NCBI RefSeq assembly: GCF_001304695.1
Contig: NZ_JFAQ01000098.1
Span: 1-43,621, forward strand
Length of the DNA: 43,621 bases
Source: Xanthomonas axonopodis
Lineage (GTDB): Bacteria > Pseudomonadota > Gammaproteobacteria > Xanthomonadales > Xanthomonadaceae
Reading direction: 5' to 3'
How positions within the stretch are numbered: the first letter of the stretch is position 1; each line of letters opens with the position of its first letter. This document shows, in pieces, positions 11,263 through 24,928 of this stretch. Both the position numbers and the translations under genes were made by a program. The notes under the pieces were generated by a model. The model was not told the origin of the DNA, did no database searches, and was given only the letters and a program-made list of their open reading frames with translations.

Positions 11263-11696
11263 ATGCCTTGCCCTGTTGCCACATCCGCATTGATCGCCCT
11301 GACCGCCTGCTGTCTCTTGCACCCCGACCAGGCCCATGCGACAACGCGGGCGCACGCGGCGTCGGCCTCCTCCAACGCTTCGATGCAAGACGCTCTCGCC
11401 ATCGACGACACCCGCCTGAACTGGCGCCATAACGATCAGATCCTGGAGCTTGTCGCCAGCAGCGACGGATTGCTGGTGACCCAGGCCAGCGCGTCGCTAG
11501 GCCTGCAGTTGCAGCGCGGCGATCGCATACGCACGGCGGGCCGAACCCAGATCACCGAAGTCGCAACACTGCCGGCTGCACTGCGCGCTGCTGCAGGCAA
11601 CCCGTTGCCGTGGATGTCATGCGCGATGGTGTGCAGGTGCACCTGATCTGGACAGCGGCCATGTACACACCGCTGTTGCCGCCGACGGCTCCATAA
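11263..11696 (+). pseudogene. Small PDZ-like lipoprotein, frameshifted
   Basis: From the ATG at 11263 a signal peptide with a lipobox is visible (SALIALTACC, Cys at residue 15), then about 40 linker residues and a PDZ-like region (LGLQLQRGDRIRTAGRTQIT ... LRAAAGNPLP). The frame then ends early at 11646. Dropping into the next frame at GTG 11610 restores the expected PDZ ending VDVMRDGVQVHLIW and a stop at 11696, giving about 144 residues. A single missing G in GCCGTGG (11607-11613, expected GCCGGTGG) explains it. It lies between the permeases and the response regulator, so it is probably part of the exporter or its sensing arm. An alternative start at 11191 would lose the signal peptide placement. 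Confidence 0.6.
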
Positions 11697-11859
11697 CCAA
11701 GCGCCATGCCGGCGCACAGCCGGTTCACCATGCATCGGCCGCTTGAGTCCGCCGACGTTGCCGCCCGGCGCTCTGGCCGCAACCCTCCTGGCGGTGCGTT
11801 GTCGTTCCGTGTTGCCAGTATTCTGTGCCGATCCCTCCCGCGCCTGCTCGAGCAATGCG

Positions 11860-13175
<1,316 letters not shown>

Positions 13176-13179
<4 letters not shown>

Positions 13180-14534
13180 ACTTTCGTATGCGGAGCCGCT
13201 CTTTCACGTTTTCGCTGTTTTTACGCTTGCTGCCGGTTCTTGCGCTGGCGGCTGCATTCCCATGGTTCATGGCGTACTGGCTGGACCACGGCTGGCAGGT
13301 GGCGGCGATTTCGGTCCTCGTACTGCTGGCGGCGATGTGGTTCAGCCTCACCCGCGCCACCGCGCCGATGCGCTCGCTGTTTCGTGCGCTAGCCGGCACC
13401 ACCAGCAGCTACCGCGATGGCGAATACAACTTCGGCGTGTATTGGCGCGGCAACGACGAGCTGGCGCAACTGGTGCAGGCGCATGCCGAACTTGGCGATG
13501 TGCTGCGTGCGCAGCGTAGTCACCTGGTACAGCGCGAGCTGATGCTCGACACCATGCTGCAGAACACGCCGGTGGTCATGCTGCTGGTGGTCGCCGGCGG
13601 CGATGGCCTGCGGCGGATCGGGTTTTCCAACAATGCCGCACGCAAATTGCTGTATGAGGGACGCAAGCTGGAAGGCCAGCATCTGGACGATATGCTCGGC
13701 CGCATGCCCGCCGAATTGCGCGACGCCCTGGCACGTGGCGGGGATTGCCTGTTCGCGGTACGCGAAGATGGCGACGACGAAGAGGACGAGCAGATCTATC
13801 ACCTGTCGCGGCGTAGCTTTCACATCAACGGGCGCGGGCACGAGCTGTTGTTGATCCGCACCTTGACCACCGAGTTACGCCGCCAGGAAGTGCAGACCTG
13901 GAAAAAAGTGATCCGCGTGATCAGCCACGAATTGAACAATTCGCTGGCACCGATCGCCTCGCTGGCGCATTCGGGCGCCGAGCTGCTGCGCCGCGAACGC
14001 ACCGACCGCCTGGGTACGGTGTTCGAGACCATCGAAGAGCGCGCGCGTCACCTGGAAGGCTTTATCCGCGGCTATGCGCGCTTCGCCAAATTGCCGCAAC
14101 CGCAGCTGCAGACCATCGAATGGGCGCCATTTCTGCAGCGCTTGCAGCAACAGATTCCATTCCAGGTGCAGGGCACGCTCACCGATGTCTCCAGCCGGAT
14201 CGATGCAGCGCAGATCGAGCAGGCGCTGCTCAATCTGCTGAAAAATGCCCACGAGGCCTGCAGCGAAGCGCAGCCGCCCAACAGCGATGTCGCACTGCGC
14301 GTCACGCGCGTGCCGCAGTGGTTGCGCATCGAAGTGCTCGACCGCGGCAACGGTATGAACGAAGCGGTACTGCACAACGCGCTGATGCCGTTCTATTCGA
14401 CCAAGCGCAATGGCACAGGTCTTGGCCTTGCCCTCACCCGCGAAATCGCCGAAGCGCACGGCGGCCGCATCTCGCTGCATAACCGCGAACACGGCGGACT
14501 GTGCGTGACCTTGCTGTTGCCGTTGGCGGCGTGA
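13176..14534 (+). CDS. NtrY-like sensor histidine kinase
   Basis: 452 residues. Two N-terminal transmembrane helices (about 12-35 and 43-60) enclose only a very short periplasmic loop (YWLDHGWQ), so signal reception probably occurs in the membrane or through the partner transporter. A HAMP-like linker and PAS-like domain (about 115-230) follow, then the phospho-acceptor H251 in VIRVISHELNNSLAPI. The HATPase_c part has the N box (LNLLKNAHEA), G1 (DRGNGM) and G2 (GTGLGLALTREIAEAHGG). HELNNSLAPI is the NtrY-type H box. The ATG overlaps the regulator's TGA as ATGA, indicating translational coupling. Short-loop kinases beside FtsX exporters are reminiscent of Bce-type sensing modules (inference). 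Confidence 0.92.
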
Positions 14535-14543
14535 AACACCGCA

Positions 14544-14579
14544 GGACGCGCGCAACCCCTTCGAGGGTGCGTGACGTCC
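14544..14579. terminator. Possible bidirectional terminator between the kinase gene and glmU
   Basis: GGAC (14544-14547) pairs with GTCC (14576-14579), enclosing an inner imperfect stem, CGCAACCC against AGGGTGCG around TTCG. It lies in the 106-base gap between convergent genes. The stem has a mismatch and no T-run, so confidence is modest. Confidence 0.4.
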
Positions 14580-14640
14580 CGCGCATGGGCAAATGCTGCG
14601 CACGCGCGCCAGTTTGCGCCACGCAGCACACCCCGCAGCG

Positions 14641-16014
14641 CTACGGCGACTTCTTGGTCGGCCGCTTCCAGCCTTCGATCACGGTCTGCCGCGCACGCGT
14701 CACTGTGAGCTGGCCCGCTGGCGCATCGCTGGTGACCACCGACCCGGCACCAATGGTGGAATTGGCGCCAATCTCGATCGGCGCCACCAACGCGCTGTTG
14801 GAGCCGACAAAGGCGCCATCGCCGATGGTGGTCTGCGACTTGTTCACCCCGTCGTAGTTGCAGGTGATGGTGCCGGCGCCGATGTTGACCTTGCTGCCGA
14901 TCACCGCATCACCCAGATACGTCAGATGGTTGGCCTTGCTGCCGACGCCCATGGTGACCTTTTTGGTCTCCACGAAATTGCCGATATGCACGCCATCGGC
15001 CAACACGGTGCCGGGACGCAGACGCGCGAACGGACCGATCTGCACCGCGCCTTCGGTGACCACGCCTTCCAGATCGCTGTGCGCACGCACCTGGGTGCCG
15101 GCACCGAGCGTGACGTCGCGCAAGCGGACGAACGGGCCGATCACCACCCCATCGCCCAACGTGACATCGCCTTCCAGAATCACATCGATATCCAGCTGCA
15201 CATACCGGCCCACCTTGACCGTACCGCGCTGTTCCACGCGCGCGGGGTCGGCCATGCGCACGCCCTCCAGGCAAAGCCTGCGCGCGGCGCGCAACTGCCA
15301 GGCACGTTCGAGCTGGGCGAGCTGCCACGGGTCGTTGGCACCTTCCACTTCCTGCGGGTCGGCCACATGCACCATGTCGGCCGGCGTGAACTCGGCAGCG
15401 GCACTGGCGAACACGTCGGTGAGATAGAACTCGCCTTGTGCGTTGTCGTTGGACAAGCCGGCCAGCCAACGACGCAGTGCAGTGGATTCGGCGGTGAGGA
15501 TGCCGGTATTGATGGTGCGAATGCGGCGCTGCTCGTCATTGGCATCCTTCTGCTCGACGATGGCGGCCACCCTGCCCTCCGCATCGCGCAGGATGCGCCC
15601 ATAGCCGGTGGGATTGGCTAGTTCGGCGACCAGCACCGCCATGCGGCCCGGCGCCTGCAGCAGCTGCAGCAGGCTCTCGCTGCGGATCAACGGCACATCG
15701 CCATACAACACCAGCACCGTTGCCGCATCGGGAATCGCGGGCATCGCCTGCTGCACGGCATGTCCTGTACCCAACTGCTCGCGCTGCTCGGCCCACTGCA
15801 GATCGCTTTGATCGGCGAAGGCTGCCTGCACCTGATCGCCGCCATGCCCATACACGAGATGGATCGCCGCCGGCTGCAGCTGACGCGCCGTGGCGATCAC
15901 ATGCGCCAGCATCGGCTGGCCCGCCAGCGGCTGCAGCACCTTGGGCAGGGACGAGCGCATGCGCTTGCCTTCGCCCGCGGCCAGGATCACAACGTGCAGG
16001 GGCAGGGTCATCAA
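14641..16014 (-). CDS. glmU: Bifunctional UDP-GlcNAc pyrophosphorylase / GlcN-1-P acetyltransferase
   Basis: 457 residues (E. coli 456). The N-terminal nucleotidyltransferase domain (~1-230) has [17 protein letters not shown], the sugar-nucleotide loop and VLYGDVPLI. The C-terminal left-handed beta-helix (~250-455) has repeating hexapeptides ([39 protein letters not shown]), the last near the acetyltransferase active site. It makes UDP-GlcNAc from GlcN-1-P, acetyl-CoA and UTP, two steps after GlmS. ATG ATG at 16014 gives two adjacent starts; the first is used. It converges on the kinase gene. glmS and glmU are close on many genomes; here the exporter circuit separates them. Confidence 0.97.
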   Translation of the reverse strand: MMTLPLHVVILAAGEGKRMRSSLPKVLQPLAGQPMLAHVIATARQLQPAAIHLVYGHGGDQVQAAFADQSDLQWAEQREQLGTGHAVQQAMPAIPDAATVLVLYGDVPLIRSESLLQLLQAPGRMAVLVAELANPTGYGRILRDAEGRVAAIVEQKDANDEQRRIRTINTGILTAESTALRRWLAGLSNDNAQGEFYLTDVFASAAAEFTPADMVHVADPQEVEGANDPWQLAQLERAWQLRAARRLCLEGVRMADPARVEQRGTVKVGRYVQLDIDVILEGDVTLGDGVVIGPFVRLRDVTLGAGTQVRAHSDLEGVVTEGAVQIGPFARLRPGTVLADGVHIGNFVETKKVTMGVGSKANHLTYLGDAVIGSKVNIGAGTITCNYDGVNKSQTTIGDGAFVGSNSALVAPIEIGANSTIGAGSVVTSDAPAGQLTVTRARQTVIEGWKRPTKKSP

Positions 16015-16162
16015 GACATTCCAGGCAGAGAGATATTCAAATTCTAGTCGCTGCGCCGCCGCCGCGTCGTAGCCCGGATGCAGCGTTCGCCCGCGCTAAC
16101 AACGTTTGCGCCTGGCAGCCGCTAGGATGAGGATGGGCGCCCCTTTCCTTTCCCCTGCACGC

Positions 16163-16546
16163 ATGAGTCTGTTCCGCCAAGGCAGCCAGTTCATGATCAT
16201 TGGCGCGCTGCAGCTGGCCGTGGATTGCGGCATCTTCATCGCCGCCACCGCCTCAGGCATGCCTGCAGTGCCCGCCAATCTGCTCGGACGTATCGGCGGC
16301 GCCATGCTCGGCTTCTGGCTCAACGGCCGCTATACCTTCGCCCAGCAAGGCGATGCGCGGCTGGGTTGGCGACGCTTCCGCCGCTTCGCCGTGATGTGGC
16401 TGACGCTCACGCTGATCAGCACCTGGCTGCTCTCGACCACGGTCGACCTACTCGGCCTGCGTCAGGCATGGCTGGCAAAGCCACTGGTCGAAGGCGGCCT
16501 GGCGATCGTGTCGTTCTTCCTGGGCCGGCATGTGGTGTATCGCTGA
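16163..16546 (+). CDS. GtrA-like small membrane protein
   Basis: 127 residues with four hydrophobic segments (about 11-31, 37-55, 75-97, 107-124) and an Arg-rich cytoplasmic loop between helices two and three (GDARLGWRRFRRF). The pattern, size and motifs FWLNGRYTF and FFLGRHVVYR fit the GtrA/DPMS family, which helps flip or hand over polyprenyl-linked sugars for O-antigen or wall modification. The ATG at 16163 (MSLFRQGSQFMIIGALQLA) starts just before the first helix; an open frame from 16106 would add 19 residues without support. No glycosyltransferase partner is adjacent, so the substrate is unknown. Confidence 0.85.
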   Translation: MSLFRQGSQFMIIGALQLAVDCGIFIAATASGMPAVPANLLGRIGGAMLGFWLNGRYTFAQQGDARLGWRRFRRFAVMWLTLTLISTWLLSTTVDLLGLRQAWLAKPLVEGGLAIVSFFLGRHVVYR

Positions 16547-17052
16547 TGGATGCCATGCGCAGGCGCCGAGCGTCTACTCGGTCGCGTGGCGATATCACGC
16601 AGAAGGGCATACCGCTTGCGCGCAGACATGTGTAGCACAGCAGCTGCATCTTCTTAAACTGATCGATCGCACGTGCATCTTCCTAAGCTCTTCCGCGGCT
16701 TCCATGCCGCGCCGGTCGGCGGGCATGGACCAGTCGCGTCAGCCGCTGTACGTGGCGTTCGGCCAGGCTGCCAGGAGCCTTTCCCGTGCGGCGTCCTCGC
16801 CGGTTGCGGGACAGTTGACGGCATGGAGGCCGCCGTCGCTCCCAGGACGGGTTAACCACGTGTCCCGGGAGCGACGAAGGCACTGCGCCTTCGACACGCT
16901 CAGCGTTCGATCTGGACCTGCGACTGCATCTGCCAAGATGTGACCGACAAAACCGCTGCGCTCACCGCCAGGTGTGCGCGCATAGGTTTGTCAGCCGCTC
17001 CAACGCACATGACGGCAAATGGTTCATCGCAGACCGATTGCAGAGCATCACA
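16547..17052. other. Non-coding gap with repeat-like hairpin
   Basis: About 500 bases with no supported gene. Several overlapping frames (for example 16530-16943) have no ribosome site, no domain and inconsistent codon bias. The main structure is the inverted repeat at 16835-16875 (separate entry). Confidence 0.5.
16835..16875. repeat. Imperfect inverted repeat, REP-like
   Basis: GTCGCTCCC (16835-16843) pairs with GGGAGCGAC (16867-16875), and inside it GGAC (16845-16848) pairs with GTCC (16862-16865), separated from the outer stem by one A/C mismatch. The loop contains GGTTAACC. It sits in the non-coding gap between the GtrA-like gene and aroQ, and resembles dispersed palindromic repeats rather than a terminator, since no T-run follows on either strand. 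Confidence 0.5.
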
Positions 17053-17622
17053 TCAGTGGCAAAAATCGCCCAGGGCACGCACCAGTGCCGCGCGATGCAG
17101 CGCATCCAGCTGCCATTGCTCTGCGTAATGCGCCGCAGCACGCGCGGTGCTGGCCGGGCAGTCGGGCGCGCTGCGCGCTGAGGCCACATCGGCCAGCGCA
17201 TCCAGCAGTTCGCCCTGCAGTTGATCCAGGCGAGCGCGCAGCGCGGTGAGATCCGGACGTGCGGTGTTCGGCGCGCGTCCGCGCTCGTGCCAACGGTTCA
17301 GCAGCGCGTACTGCACCGACTTGTTGGCCTCGATTTGCGCGCCAAAGAAGCGAGCAGCATCGTCGGCATCCAGCCCATGCGCCGGCGCCTGATCGCGCAC
17401 GCTTTGCAGCACCGCCGCCTCACGCGCCTGATCCAGCACCGGCTTGCCACTGTCCCACTTGCTTAGCGCCACCGCGTCGCCAATGGCATTGCGCTGCACG
17501 ATGCGGTCCATCAACAGATCCAGCGGCGGCTGACTGCGCGCCGGCAATGCGCACCCCAGCAACCCGGCGGCCAACAGGCCGCTCACCATGTAAGCGCGAA
17601 TGCCATCGATCGAACGGGTCAT
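17053..17622 (-). CDS. aroQ: Secreted chorismate mutase (AroQ gamma class)
   Basis: 189 residues. A signal peptide (MVSGLLAAGLLGCALPARSQ region) is followed by an all-helical AroQ domain: LDLLMDRIVQRNAIGDAVAL, then KWDSGKPVLDQAREAAVL, the helix with IEANKSVQYALLNRW, and a C-terminal extension typical of periplasmic *AroQ enzymes. It converts chorismate to prephenate outside the cytoplasm. In Xanthomonas and other pathogens this exported form has been linked to host interaction (established for the family, not shown here). Two starts are possible (17622, or Met12 at 17589); Met12 gives a more compact signal peptide. It is a single gene pointing away from the atp terminator region. Confidence 0.88.
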   Translation of the reverse strand: MTRSIDGIRAYMVSGLLAAGLLGCALPARSQPPLDLLMDRIVQRNAIGDAVALSKWDSGKPVLDQAREAAVLQSVRDQAPAHGLDADDAARFFGAQIEANKSVQYALLNRWHERGRAPNTARPDLTALRARLDQLQGELLDALADVASARSAPDCPASTARAAAHYAEQWQLDALHRAALVRALGDFCH

Positions 17623-17751
17623 GCATCTTCCTCAACGTGCCGAACTAAGGTTGCCCTGCACCGCTGCCGTGCAGGGTGCGCCAATGCACGCAGTGTGCCT
17701 GCCGCACGCAATGGCGGATTCACGAATCCGCACGCGAAGCGCCAAAAACGA

Positions 17752-17777
17752 AAACGCCGACACGATGGTCGGCGTTT
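17752..17777 (-). terminator. Rho-independent terminator of the atp operon
   Basis: AAACGCCGAC (17752-17761) and GTCGGCGTTT (17768-17777) form a perfect 10-bp stem with a 6-base loop. Read on the minus strand it is followed by TTTTCGTTTTTGG, a good U-tract. It lies 76 bases beyond the atpC stop. Confidence 0.88.
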
Positions 17778-17853
17778 CGGATTGCTTATCTGCAGATGAA
17801 CTTGCAGCTGTCGCTCGTGCACCGCCCACCCTCGAAGGTGAGCAGACCACTGC

Positions 17854-18276
17854 TTAGTGCTTGAGGTTGCGACGCAAGCGCTCCAGCGCCTGCAACTGCA
17901 CGGTCGCTTCGGCCAGCTGACGCTGCGCCTCGGCCACGTCCACCGTGTTGCCACGATTGGCCAGCAGCCGCTCGGCCTCTTCCTTGACCTTGCGCACGGC
18001 CGCTTCGTCGATGTCCTGCGCACGCACTGCGGTGTCGACCAGAATGGTCACCACCTGCGGCTGCACTTCCAGGATGCCGCCGGAAATGGCGAAGTCCAGC
18101 TGTTCGCCATTGGCGGTGGTCACCACCACCTTGCCCGGCTTCAGGCGCGTGATCAGCGGCGCGTGCTTGGGCGCAATGCCCAGCTCGCCCAACTCGCCGG
18201 TGGCCACGACCAGCGTCGCCTCACCGTGGAAGATTTCCTTCTCGGCGCTGACGATGTCGCAACGGATAGTGCTCAT
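17854..18276 (-). CDS. atpC: ATP synthase epsilon subunit
   Basis: 140 residues. N-terminal beta-sandwich ([20 protein letters not shown], with [14 protein letters not shown] typical of epsilon) and C-terminal helical hairpin (about 90-138). It is part of the F1 central stalk, couples rotation to catalysis and inhibits ATP hydrolysis. Last gene of the atpIBEFHAGDC operon, 137 bases after atpD; the gap holds a GGGATT repeat element. Start ATG at 18276. Confidence 0.97.
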   Translation of the reverse strand: MSTIRCDIVSAEKEIFHGEATLVVATGELGELGIAPKHAPLITRLKPGKVVVTTANGEQLDFAISGGILEVQPQVVTILVDTAVRAQDIDEAAVRKVKEEAERLLANRGNTVDVAEAQRQLAEATVQLQALERLRRNLKH

Positions 18277-18297
18277 GGTGCCTCACGTTGTGAGGCG

Positions 18298-18410
18298 GGG
18301 ATTGGGGATTGGGGATTCGGGATTGGCAACCGCAGCTTTCGCTGTGACCACTCACCTCGTTCCCGCACCCAGCTCACCCGCCGTACCTAATCCCGAATGC
18401 CAAATCCCGG
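18298..18410. repeat. GGGATT heptad array pair between atpD and atpC
   Basis: Four head-to-tail units of GGGATTG/GGGATTC (18298-18326) face inverted units (18389-18410, AATCCCGAATGCC...AATCCCGG). The two arms can pair into a long imperfect stem around about 60 bases. The same pattern appears at 19881-19958, 20849-21012 and 38678-38756. It is a dispersed intergenic repeat in this genome; it fills almost the whole atpD-atpC gap. Confidence 0.8.
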
Positions 18411-18413
18411 CTC

Positions 18414-19964
<1,551 letters not shown>

Positions 19965-20828
19965 TTATACGGCGGCCGCGCCGCTGACGATTTCCGAAAT
20001 TTCCTGGGTAATCGCCGCCTGACGTGCCTTGTTGTAGACCAGTTGCAAGGTGCCGATCATCTTGTTGGCGTTGTCGCTGGCGGCCTTCATCGCCACCATG
20101 CGCGCGGCATGCTCGGATGCCACGTTTTCCAGCACGGCCTGGTACACCAGCGACTCGATGTAACGCGTCATCACGTGCTCCAGCACGGTGGCGGCATCGG
20201 GTTCGTACAGGTAATCCCAATCGTGGTGCGCCACCTTGTGCTCGGCGGCCGGCAGCGGCAGCAGCTGATCGAAGCTGGCCTTCTGCGTCATGGTGTTCAC
20301 GAAGCGGTTGTAGACAAGGTATACACGGTCGACCTTGCCTTCGATGAAGGCATCGATCATCACCTTGATCACTCCGATCAGCTGCTCCACCTGCGGGCTG
20401 TCGCCCAGGTGGGTCACGCTGCCGACCATGTTGACCTTGATGCGACGGAAGAACGCCGTGGCCTTCTGGCCGATGGTCACCACGTCGATCTCGGCACCCT
20501 TGTCCTGCCAGGGACGCACCTCCGCCAGCATCTTGCGGAACAGGTTGTTGTTCAGGCCGCCGGCCAGGCCGCGGTCGGAAGAGATCACGATGTAACCGAC
20601 CCGCCTGACCTGCTCGCGCTCGACCAGGAACGGATGCTGGAAATCGGTGCTAGCCTGCGCCAGATGCCCGATCACCTGCTTCATCGCCTGCGCATACGGA
20701 CGCGAGGTCTTCATGCGCTCTTGCGCCTTGCGGATCTTGGAGGCCGAGACCATTTCGAGCGCGCGCGTTACCTTGCGGGTGTTCTGCACGCTCTTGATCT
20801 TGGTTTTGATTTCGCGTCCGCCTGCCAT
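19965..20828 (-). CDS. atpG: ATP synthase gamma subunit
   Basis: 287 residues, the usual length. Forms the rotating shaft in the alpha3beta3 ring. N-terminal helix [20 protein letters not shown] with [16 protein letters not shown], and the C-terminal helix [20 protein letters not shown] with [17 protein letters not shown] are hallmark sequences. Start ATG 20828; the frame continues upstream to 20960 only by reading through the repeat element. It lies between atpA and atpD, with repeat arrays on both sides. Confidence 0.98.
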   Translation of the reverse strand: MAGGREIKTKIKSVQNTRKVTRALEMVSASKIRKAQERMKTSRPYAQAMKQVIGHLAQASTDFQHPFLVEREQVRRVGYIVISSDRGLAGGLNNNLFRKMLAEVRPWQDKGAEIDVVTIGQKATAFFRRIKVNMVGSVTHLGDSPQVEQLIGVIKVMIDAFIEGKVDRVYLVYNRFVNTMTQKASFDQLLPLPAAEHKVAHHDWDYLYEPDAATVLEHVMTRYIESLVYQAVLENVASEHAARMVAMKAASDNANKMIGTLQLVYNKARQAAITQEISEIVSGAAAV

Positions 20829-20848
20829 TGCTCGCTCGCTTCGCTCGT

Positions 20849-21012
20849 GGGATTCGGGATTGGTGATTCGGGATTGGCCAAAGCCCCTCGATGTCACCTC
20901 ACCTACAAACCCCGAAATACCTGAATCTGAAGATCCAAAGTGGTGATCAAGAGCGGTCAAGCCCTCAGATCACCGCCTTTACGAATCCCGAATGCCCAAT
21001 CCCAAATCCCGG
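20849..21012. repeat. GGGATT heptad array pair between atpA and atpG
   Basis: Arm one (20849-20879) has GGGATTCGGGATTGG-type units and arm two (20981-21012) the inverted ACGAATCCCGAATGCCC and AATCCCAAATCCCGG units, about 100 bases apart. It fills nearly all of the 189-base atpA-atpG gap. The interior (20880-20980) holds nothing else I recognise. Confidence 0.8.
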
Positions 21013-21017
21013 CGCCC

Positions 21018-22565
21018 TTACCAGCTGCCCGTGGTCTTGAACTCTTCGATGCCCTTCTTGAAGCTGGCTTCGATGTCGTTGTCCCAACCGCCGGTGCTGT
21101 TGATCTTGGAGACCAGCTCGCCCTGGGTGTTGGCGAAGTGCGCGTGCAGGCCTTCTTCGAACGCCAGCAGCTTGTTGACCGGCACGTCGTCCAGGTAGCC
21201 CTCGTTGACGGCGTAGATCGACAATGCCTGGTTGGCGATGGACATCGGCGCGTACTGCTTCTGCTTCATCAGCTCGGTGACGCGCTGACCGCGCTCGAGC
21301 TGCTTGCGGGTGGCTTCGTCCAGGTCCGAGGCAAACTGCGCGAACGCCGCCAGCTCGCGGTACTGCGCCAGCGAGATACGGATGCCGCCGGACAGCTTCT
21401 TGATGATCTTGGTCTGTGCCGCACCGCCGACGCGCGACACCGAGATACCGGCGTTGACGGCCGGGCGAATACCGGCGTTGAACAGATCCGTTTCCAGGAA
21501 GATCTGGCCGTCGGTGATCGAGATCACGTTGGTCGGCACGAACGCGGACACGTCGCCGGCCTGCGTTTCGATGATCGGTAGCGCAGTCAGCGAACCTGTC
21601 TTGCCGGTCACCGCACCATTGGTGAACTTCTCCACGTACTCCTCGGACACGCGCGCGGCGCGCTCCAGCAGGCGGGAGTGCAGATAGAACACGTCGCCCG
21701 GATAGGCTTCGCGGCCCGGCGGACGCTTGAGCAGCAGCGAGATCTGGCGGTAGGCCACGGCCTGCTTGGACAGATCGTCGTACACGATCAGCGCGTCTTC
21801 GCCGCGGTCCATGAAGTACTCACCCATGGTGCAGCCGGCGTAGGGGCTGATGTACTGCATCGCGGCCGATTCGGACGCGGTCGCAGCCACCACCACGGTG
21901 TGCGCCAGCGCGCCGTTTTCTTCCAGCTTGCGCACGATGTTGGCAACGGTCGAGGCCTTCTGGCCGATCGCCACGTACACGCACTTGATGCCGGTGCTCT
22001 TCTGGTTGATCACCGCGTCGATCGCCAGCGCGGTCTTGCCGGTCTGACGGTCACCGATGACCAGCTCGCGCTGGCCACGGCCGATCGGGATCATTGCATC
22101 GACCGACTTGTAACCGGTCTGCACCGGCTGGTCGACCGACTTACGCCAGATCACGCCGGGCGCAACGCGCTCCACCGGTGCGGTCTGGGTGGCGCCCAGC
22201 GGACCCCTGCCGTCGATCGGCTCGCCCAGTGCGTTGACCACGCGACCCAGCAGCTCCGGTCCCACCGGCACTTCCAGGATGCGGCCGGTGGTCTTGGCCA
22301 CGTCACCTTCGCGCAGGTTTTCGTAATCGCCCAGCACCACGGCGCCGACCGAATCACGCTCCAGGTTCAGTGCCAGCGCGAAGGTGTTGTTCGGCAGTTC
22401 GATCATTTCGCCCTGCATCACGTCGGCCAGGCCGAAGATGCGCACGATGCCGTCGGACACGCTGGTCACGGAGCCTTCGTTGCGCGACTCTGCGGACAGC
22501 TTGACCGCCTCGATGCGGGTCTTGATCAGGTCGCTGATTTCGGAGGGGTTGAGCGTGGTTGCCAT
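21018..22565 (-). CDS. atpA: ATP synthase alpha subunit
   Basis: 515 residues. Non-catalytic nucleotide-binding subunit of F1. P-loop GDRQTGKTA, the arginine-finger region [13 protein letters not shown], and the family N-terminus [15 protein letters not shown] are all present. ATG 22565. It is followed by a repeat element before atpG and preceded by atpH with a 47-base gap. Composition and codon bias are those of highly expressed genes. Confidence 0.98.
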   Translation of the reverse strand: MATTLNPSEISDLIKTRIEAVKLSAESRNEGSVTSVSDGIVRIFGLADVMQGEMIELPNNTFALALNLERDSVGAVVLGDYENLREGDVAKTTGRILEVPVGPELLGRVVNALGEPIDGRGPLGATQTAPVERVAPGVIWRKSVDQPVQTGYKSVDAMIPIGRGQRELVIGDRQTGKTALAIDAVINQKSTGIKCVYVAIGQKASTVANIVRKLEENGALAHTVVVAATASESAAMQYISPYAGCTMGEYFMDRGEDALIVYDDLSKQAVAYRQISLLLKRPPGREAYPGDVFYLHSRLLERAARVSEEYVEKFTNGAVTGKTGSLTALPIIETQAGDVSAFVPTNVISITDGQIFLETDLFNAGIRPAVNAGISVSRVGGAAQTKIIKKLSGGIRISLAQYRELAAFAQFASDLDEATRKQLERGQRVTELMKQKQYAPMSIANQALSIYAVNEGYLDDVPVNKLLAFEEGLHAHFANTQGELVSKINSTGGWDNDIEASFKKGIEEFKTTGSW

Positions 22566-22612
22566 CGTTCAGTCCTAGGTGCCGGCCGCGAGGGCCGTGC
22601 GTTTATGTGAAT

Positions 22613-23140
22613 TCAGTGGACGAGCGAGCTTTGCAGACGCGCAAGCTTGCCCTTCAGCGAGCCGTCGATGACCACGTCGCCGGTGTCGATCACCGCGCCG
22701 CCGATCAGCGACGCATCGACTGCGGTGGTGATGTCCACGTCGCGGCCAAAGCGCTTCTTCAGCGCAGCAGCGATCGTGTCGAGTTCGGTCTGGCTCATTG
22801 CAGCGGCCGAGGTCACCGTCGCCTTGACGACATGTTCGGCCTCGGCACGCAGTTGTTCGTACACGCCTGCCACTTCCGGCAGCAGCGACAGCCGCTGCGC
22901 ATCGGCAAGCACGCCGAGGAAACGCAGATAGTCCTCGCCCGCCTGCGGCGGGGCCAGCAGCGTCACTGCCTGTTCCTGGCCCAGGGCCGGGTTGAGCAGC
23001 AATGCGGCCACGCGCGGTTCGCCGGCCACCTGCGCCGAAAACGCCAGCGCATCGGACCAGAGCGCGAAGTTGCCGCCCTCACGCGCGATCGCAAACGCGG
23101 CACGGCCGTAGGGACGGGCAAGGGTGAGGGCCTGACTCAT
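22613..23140 (-). CDS. atpH: ATP synthase delta subunit
   Basis: 175 residues. OSCP/delta family: N-terminal six-helix domain ([20 protein letters not shown]) and a C-terminal part with [30 protein letters not shown], the conserved family ending. It joins the peripheral stalk to the top of F1. It starts three bases after the atpF stop, so the two are translationally coupled. Confidence 0.97.
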   Translation of the reverse strand: MSQALTLARPYGRAAFAIAREGGNFALWSDALAFSAQVAGEPRVAALLLNPALGQEQAVTLLAPPQAGEDYLRFLGVLADAQRLSLLPEVAGVYEQLRAEAEHVVKATVTSAAAMSQTELDTIAAALKKRFGRDVDITTAVDASLIGGAVIDTGDVVIDGSLKGKLARLQSSLVH

Positions 23141-23143
23141 CGC

Positions 23144-23614
23144 TTAAATCTCCGCCGCCAGCTCGTCGAGCAGCGCTTTGTGGGCGTTGGCATCGATTTC
23201 GCGCTTGAGCAGCTTTTCTGCACCGCTGACGGCCAGCACCGAGACCTGCTTGCGCAGCTCCTCGCGGGCACGCGTGGCGGATGCGTCGATTTCGGCCTGC
23301 GCCAGATCCTTCTGACGGTTGGCTTCGGCAATTGCCTCCAGCTTGGCCGCTTCGATGATCTGGTTGGCGCGCGCATGGGCCTGATCGATGATCTCGTTGG
23401 CCTTGGTGCGTGCGTCCTTCAGTGCTTCATTGACCTTTTCCTGCGCCTGCGCCAGATCCTTCTGACTACGATCGGCCGCAGCAAGACCTTCAGCGATCTT
23501 CTGCTGACGCTCTTCGATCGCCTTCAACAACGGCGGCCAGATTTTGGACGCAACGATCCAGATCAGACCGGCGAAGGCCAGCGCCTGGGCAAAGATGGTA
23601 AGGGTGATATCCAT
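23144..23614 (-). CDS. atpF: ATP synthase b subunit
   Basis: 156 residues. One N-terminal transmembrane helix ([20 protein letters not shown]) and a long charged helix (about 30-156), with the typical [19 protein letters not shown]; two copies form the peripheral stalk. Lies between atpE and atpH, with only three bases before atpH. Confidence 0.97.
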   Translation of the reverse strand: MDITLTIFAQALAFAGLIWIVASKIWPPLLKAIEERQQKIAEGLAAADRSQKDLAQAQEKVNEALKDARTKANEIIDQAHARANQIIEAAKLEAIAEANRQKDLAQAEIDASATRAREELRKQVSVLAVSGAEKLLKREIDANAHKALLDELAAEI

Positions 23615-23727
23615 GGGTCGCTCAATCGCTGTTTAGGGGTGAAAGCGCCACCGCGCGGCGGCGATTTCCGACCTTCATCCGCGGATGCAACCACCAAGGG
23701 CCCCATCCACATCCTGCTACCGCTGGA

Positions 23728-24102
<375 letters not shown>

Positions 24103-24903
24103 TCAGTGACTGTCTTCGGCCAGGCTCAAATACACGATCGACAGCATCATGAAAATGAAGGCCTGCAGCGGAATCACCAGCAGGTGGAACAGCATCCAGC
24201 CCAGGCCGAATGCGCCGCCAGCGACCATGCCGGCGATGCCCGCACCACCCAGCACCCAGATCAGCAGGAAGACGATCTCGCCGCCGAACATGTTGCCGAA
24301 CAGTCGCATCGCAAGCGAAATCGGCTTGCTCAGCCACTCGACGGTGTTCAAGAGCAGGTTGAACGGCATCATCCACTTGCCGAACGGCGCCGTCAGGAAT
24401 TCCTTGGTCATGCCGCCCACGCCCTTGGAGCGCAGGGAGAACACGATCATCAGGAAGAACACGCTGATCGACATGCCCAAGGTGGCGTTGACATCGGCGG
24501 TCGGCACCGGCTTCCAGGCGTGAACGCCGGCCCAGCCCAGCGGGATCGCGATGAAATCGGCCGGGATCATCTTGATGAGGTTCATCAACAGGATCCAGAA
24601 GAAGATGGTGATCGCGATCGGCGTCACCAGCTTGCTGCTGCCGTGGTAGGTGTCCTTGGCCTGGCGGTCGACGAACTCCAGGCAGATTTCCACGAATGCC
24701 TGCCACTTGCCCGGCACACCGGCCGTGGCATTGCGGGTTGCCGTCCAGAACGCGAAAACCATGGTCAGACCCATCAACACCGCCATGATCAGGGTGTCGA
24801 GGTGGATGGTCCAAAACGTGCCGCCACCATCGCGAATCGGAACGATCAGGTTCTGCAAGTGATGCTGGATATAGGAGGTAGGTGTTGCTGCCTCGCCCGC
24901 CAT
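24103..24903 (-). CDS. atpB: ATP synthase a subunit
   Basis: 266 residues with five to six membrane helices. The essential Arg lies in SKPISLAMRLFGNMFGGE, and the C-terminal helix in LLVIPLQAFIFMMLSIVYLSLA forms the half-channels with the c ring. Early residues (TIHLDTLIMAVLMGLTMVFAFW) match the family N-terminal helix. First Fo gene after atpI; start ATG 24903. Confidence 0.97.
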   Translation of the reverse strand: MAGEAATPTSYIQHHLQNLIVPIRDGGGTFWTIHLDTLIMAVLMGLTMVFAFWTATRNATAGVPGKWQAFVEICLEFVDRQAKDTYHGSSKLVTPIAITIFFWILLMNLIKMIPADFIAIPLGWAGVHAWKPVPTADVNATLGMSISVFFLMIVFSLRSKGVGGMTKEFLTAPFGKWMMPFNLLLNTVEWLSKPISLAMRLFGNMFGGEIVFLLIWVLGGAGIAGMVAGGAFGLGWMLFHLLVIPLQAFIFMMLSIVYLSLAEDSH

Positions 24904-24928
24904 GTGTCCGGAGCCCTTTAAGTTCGAA

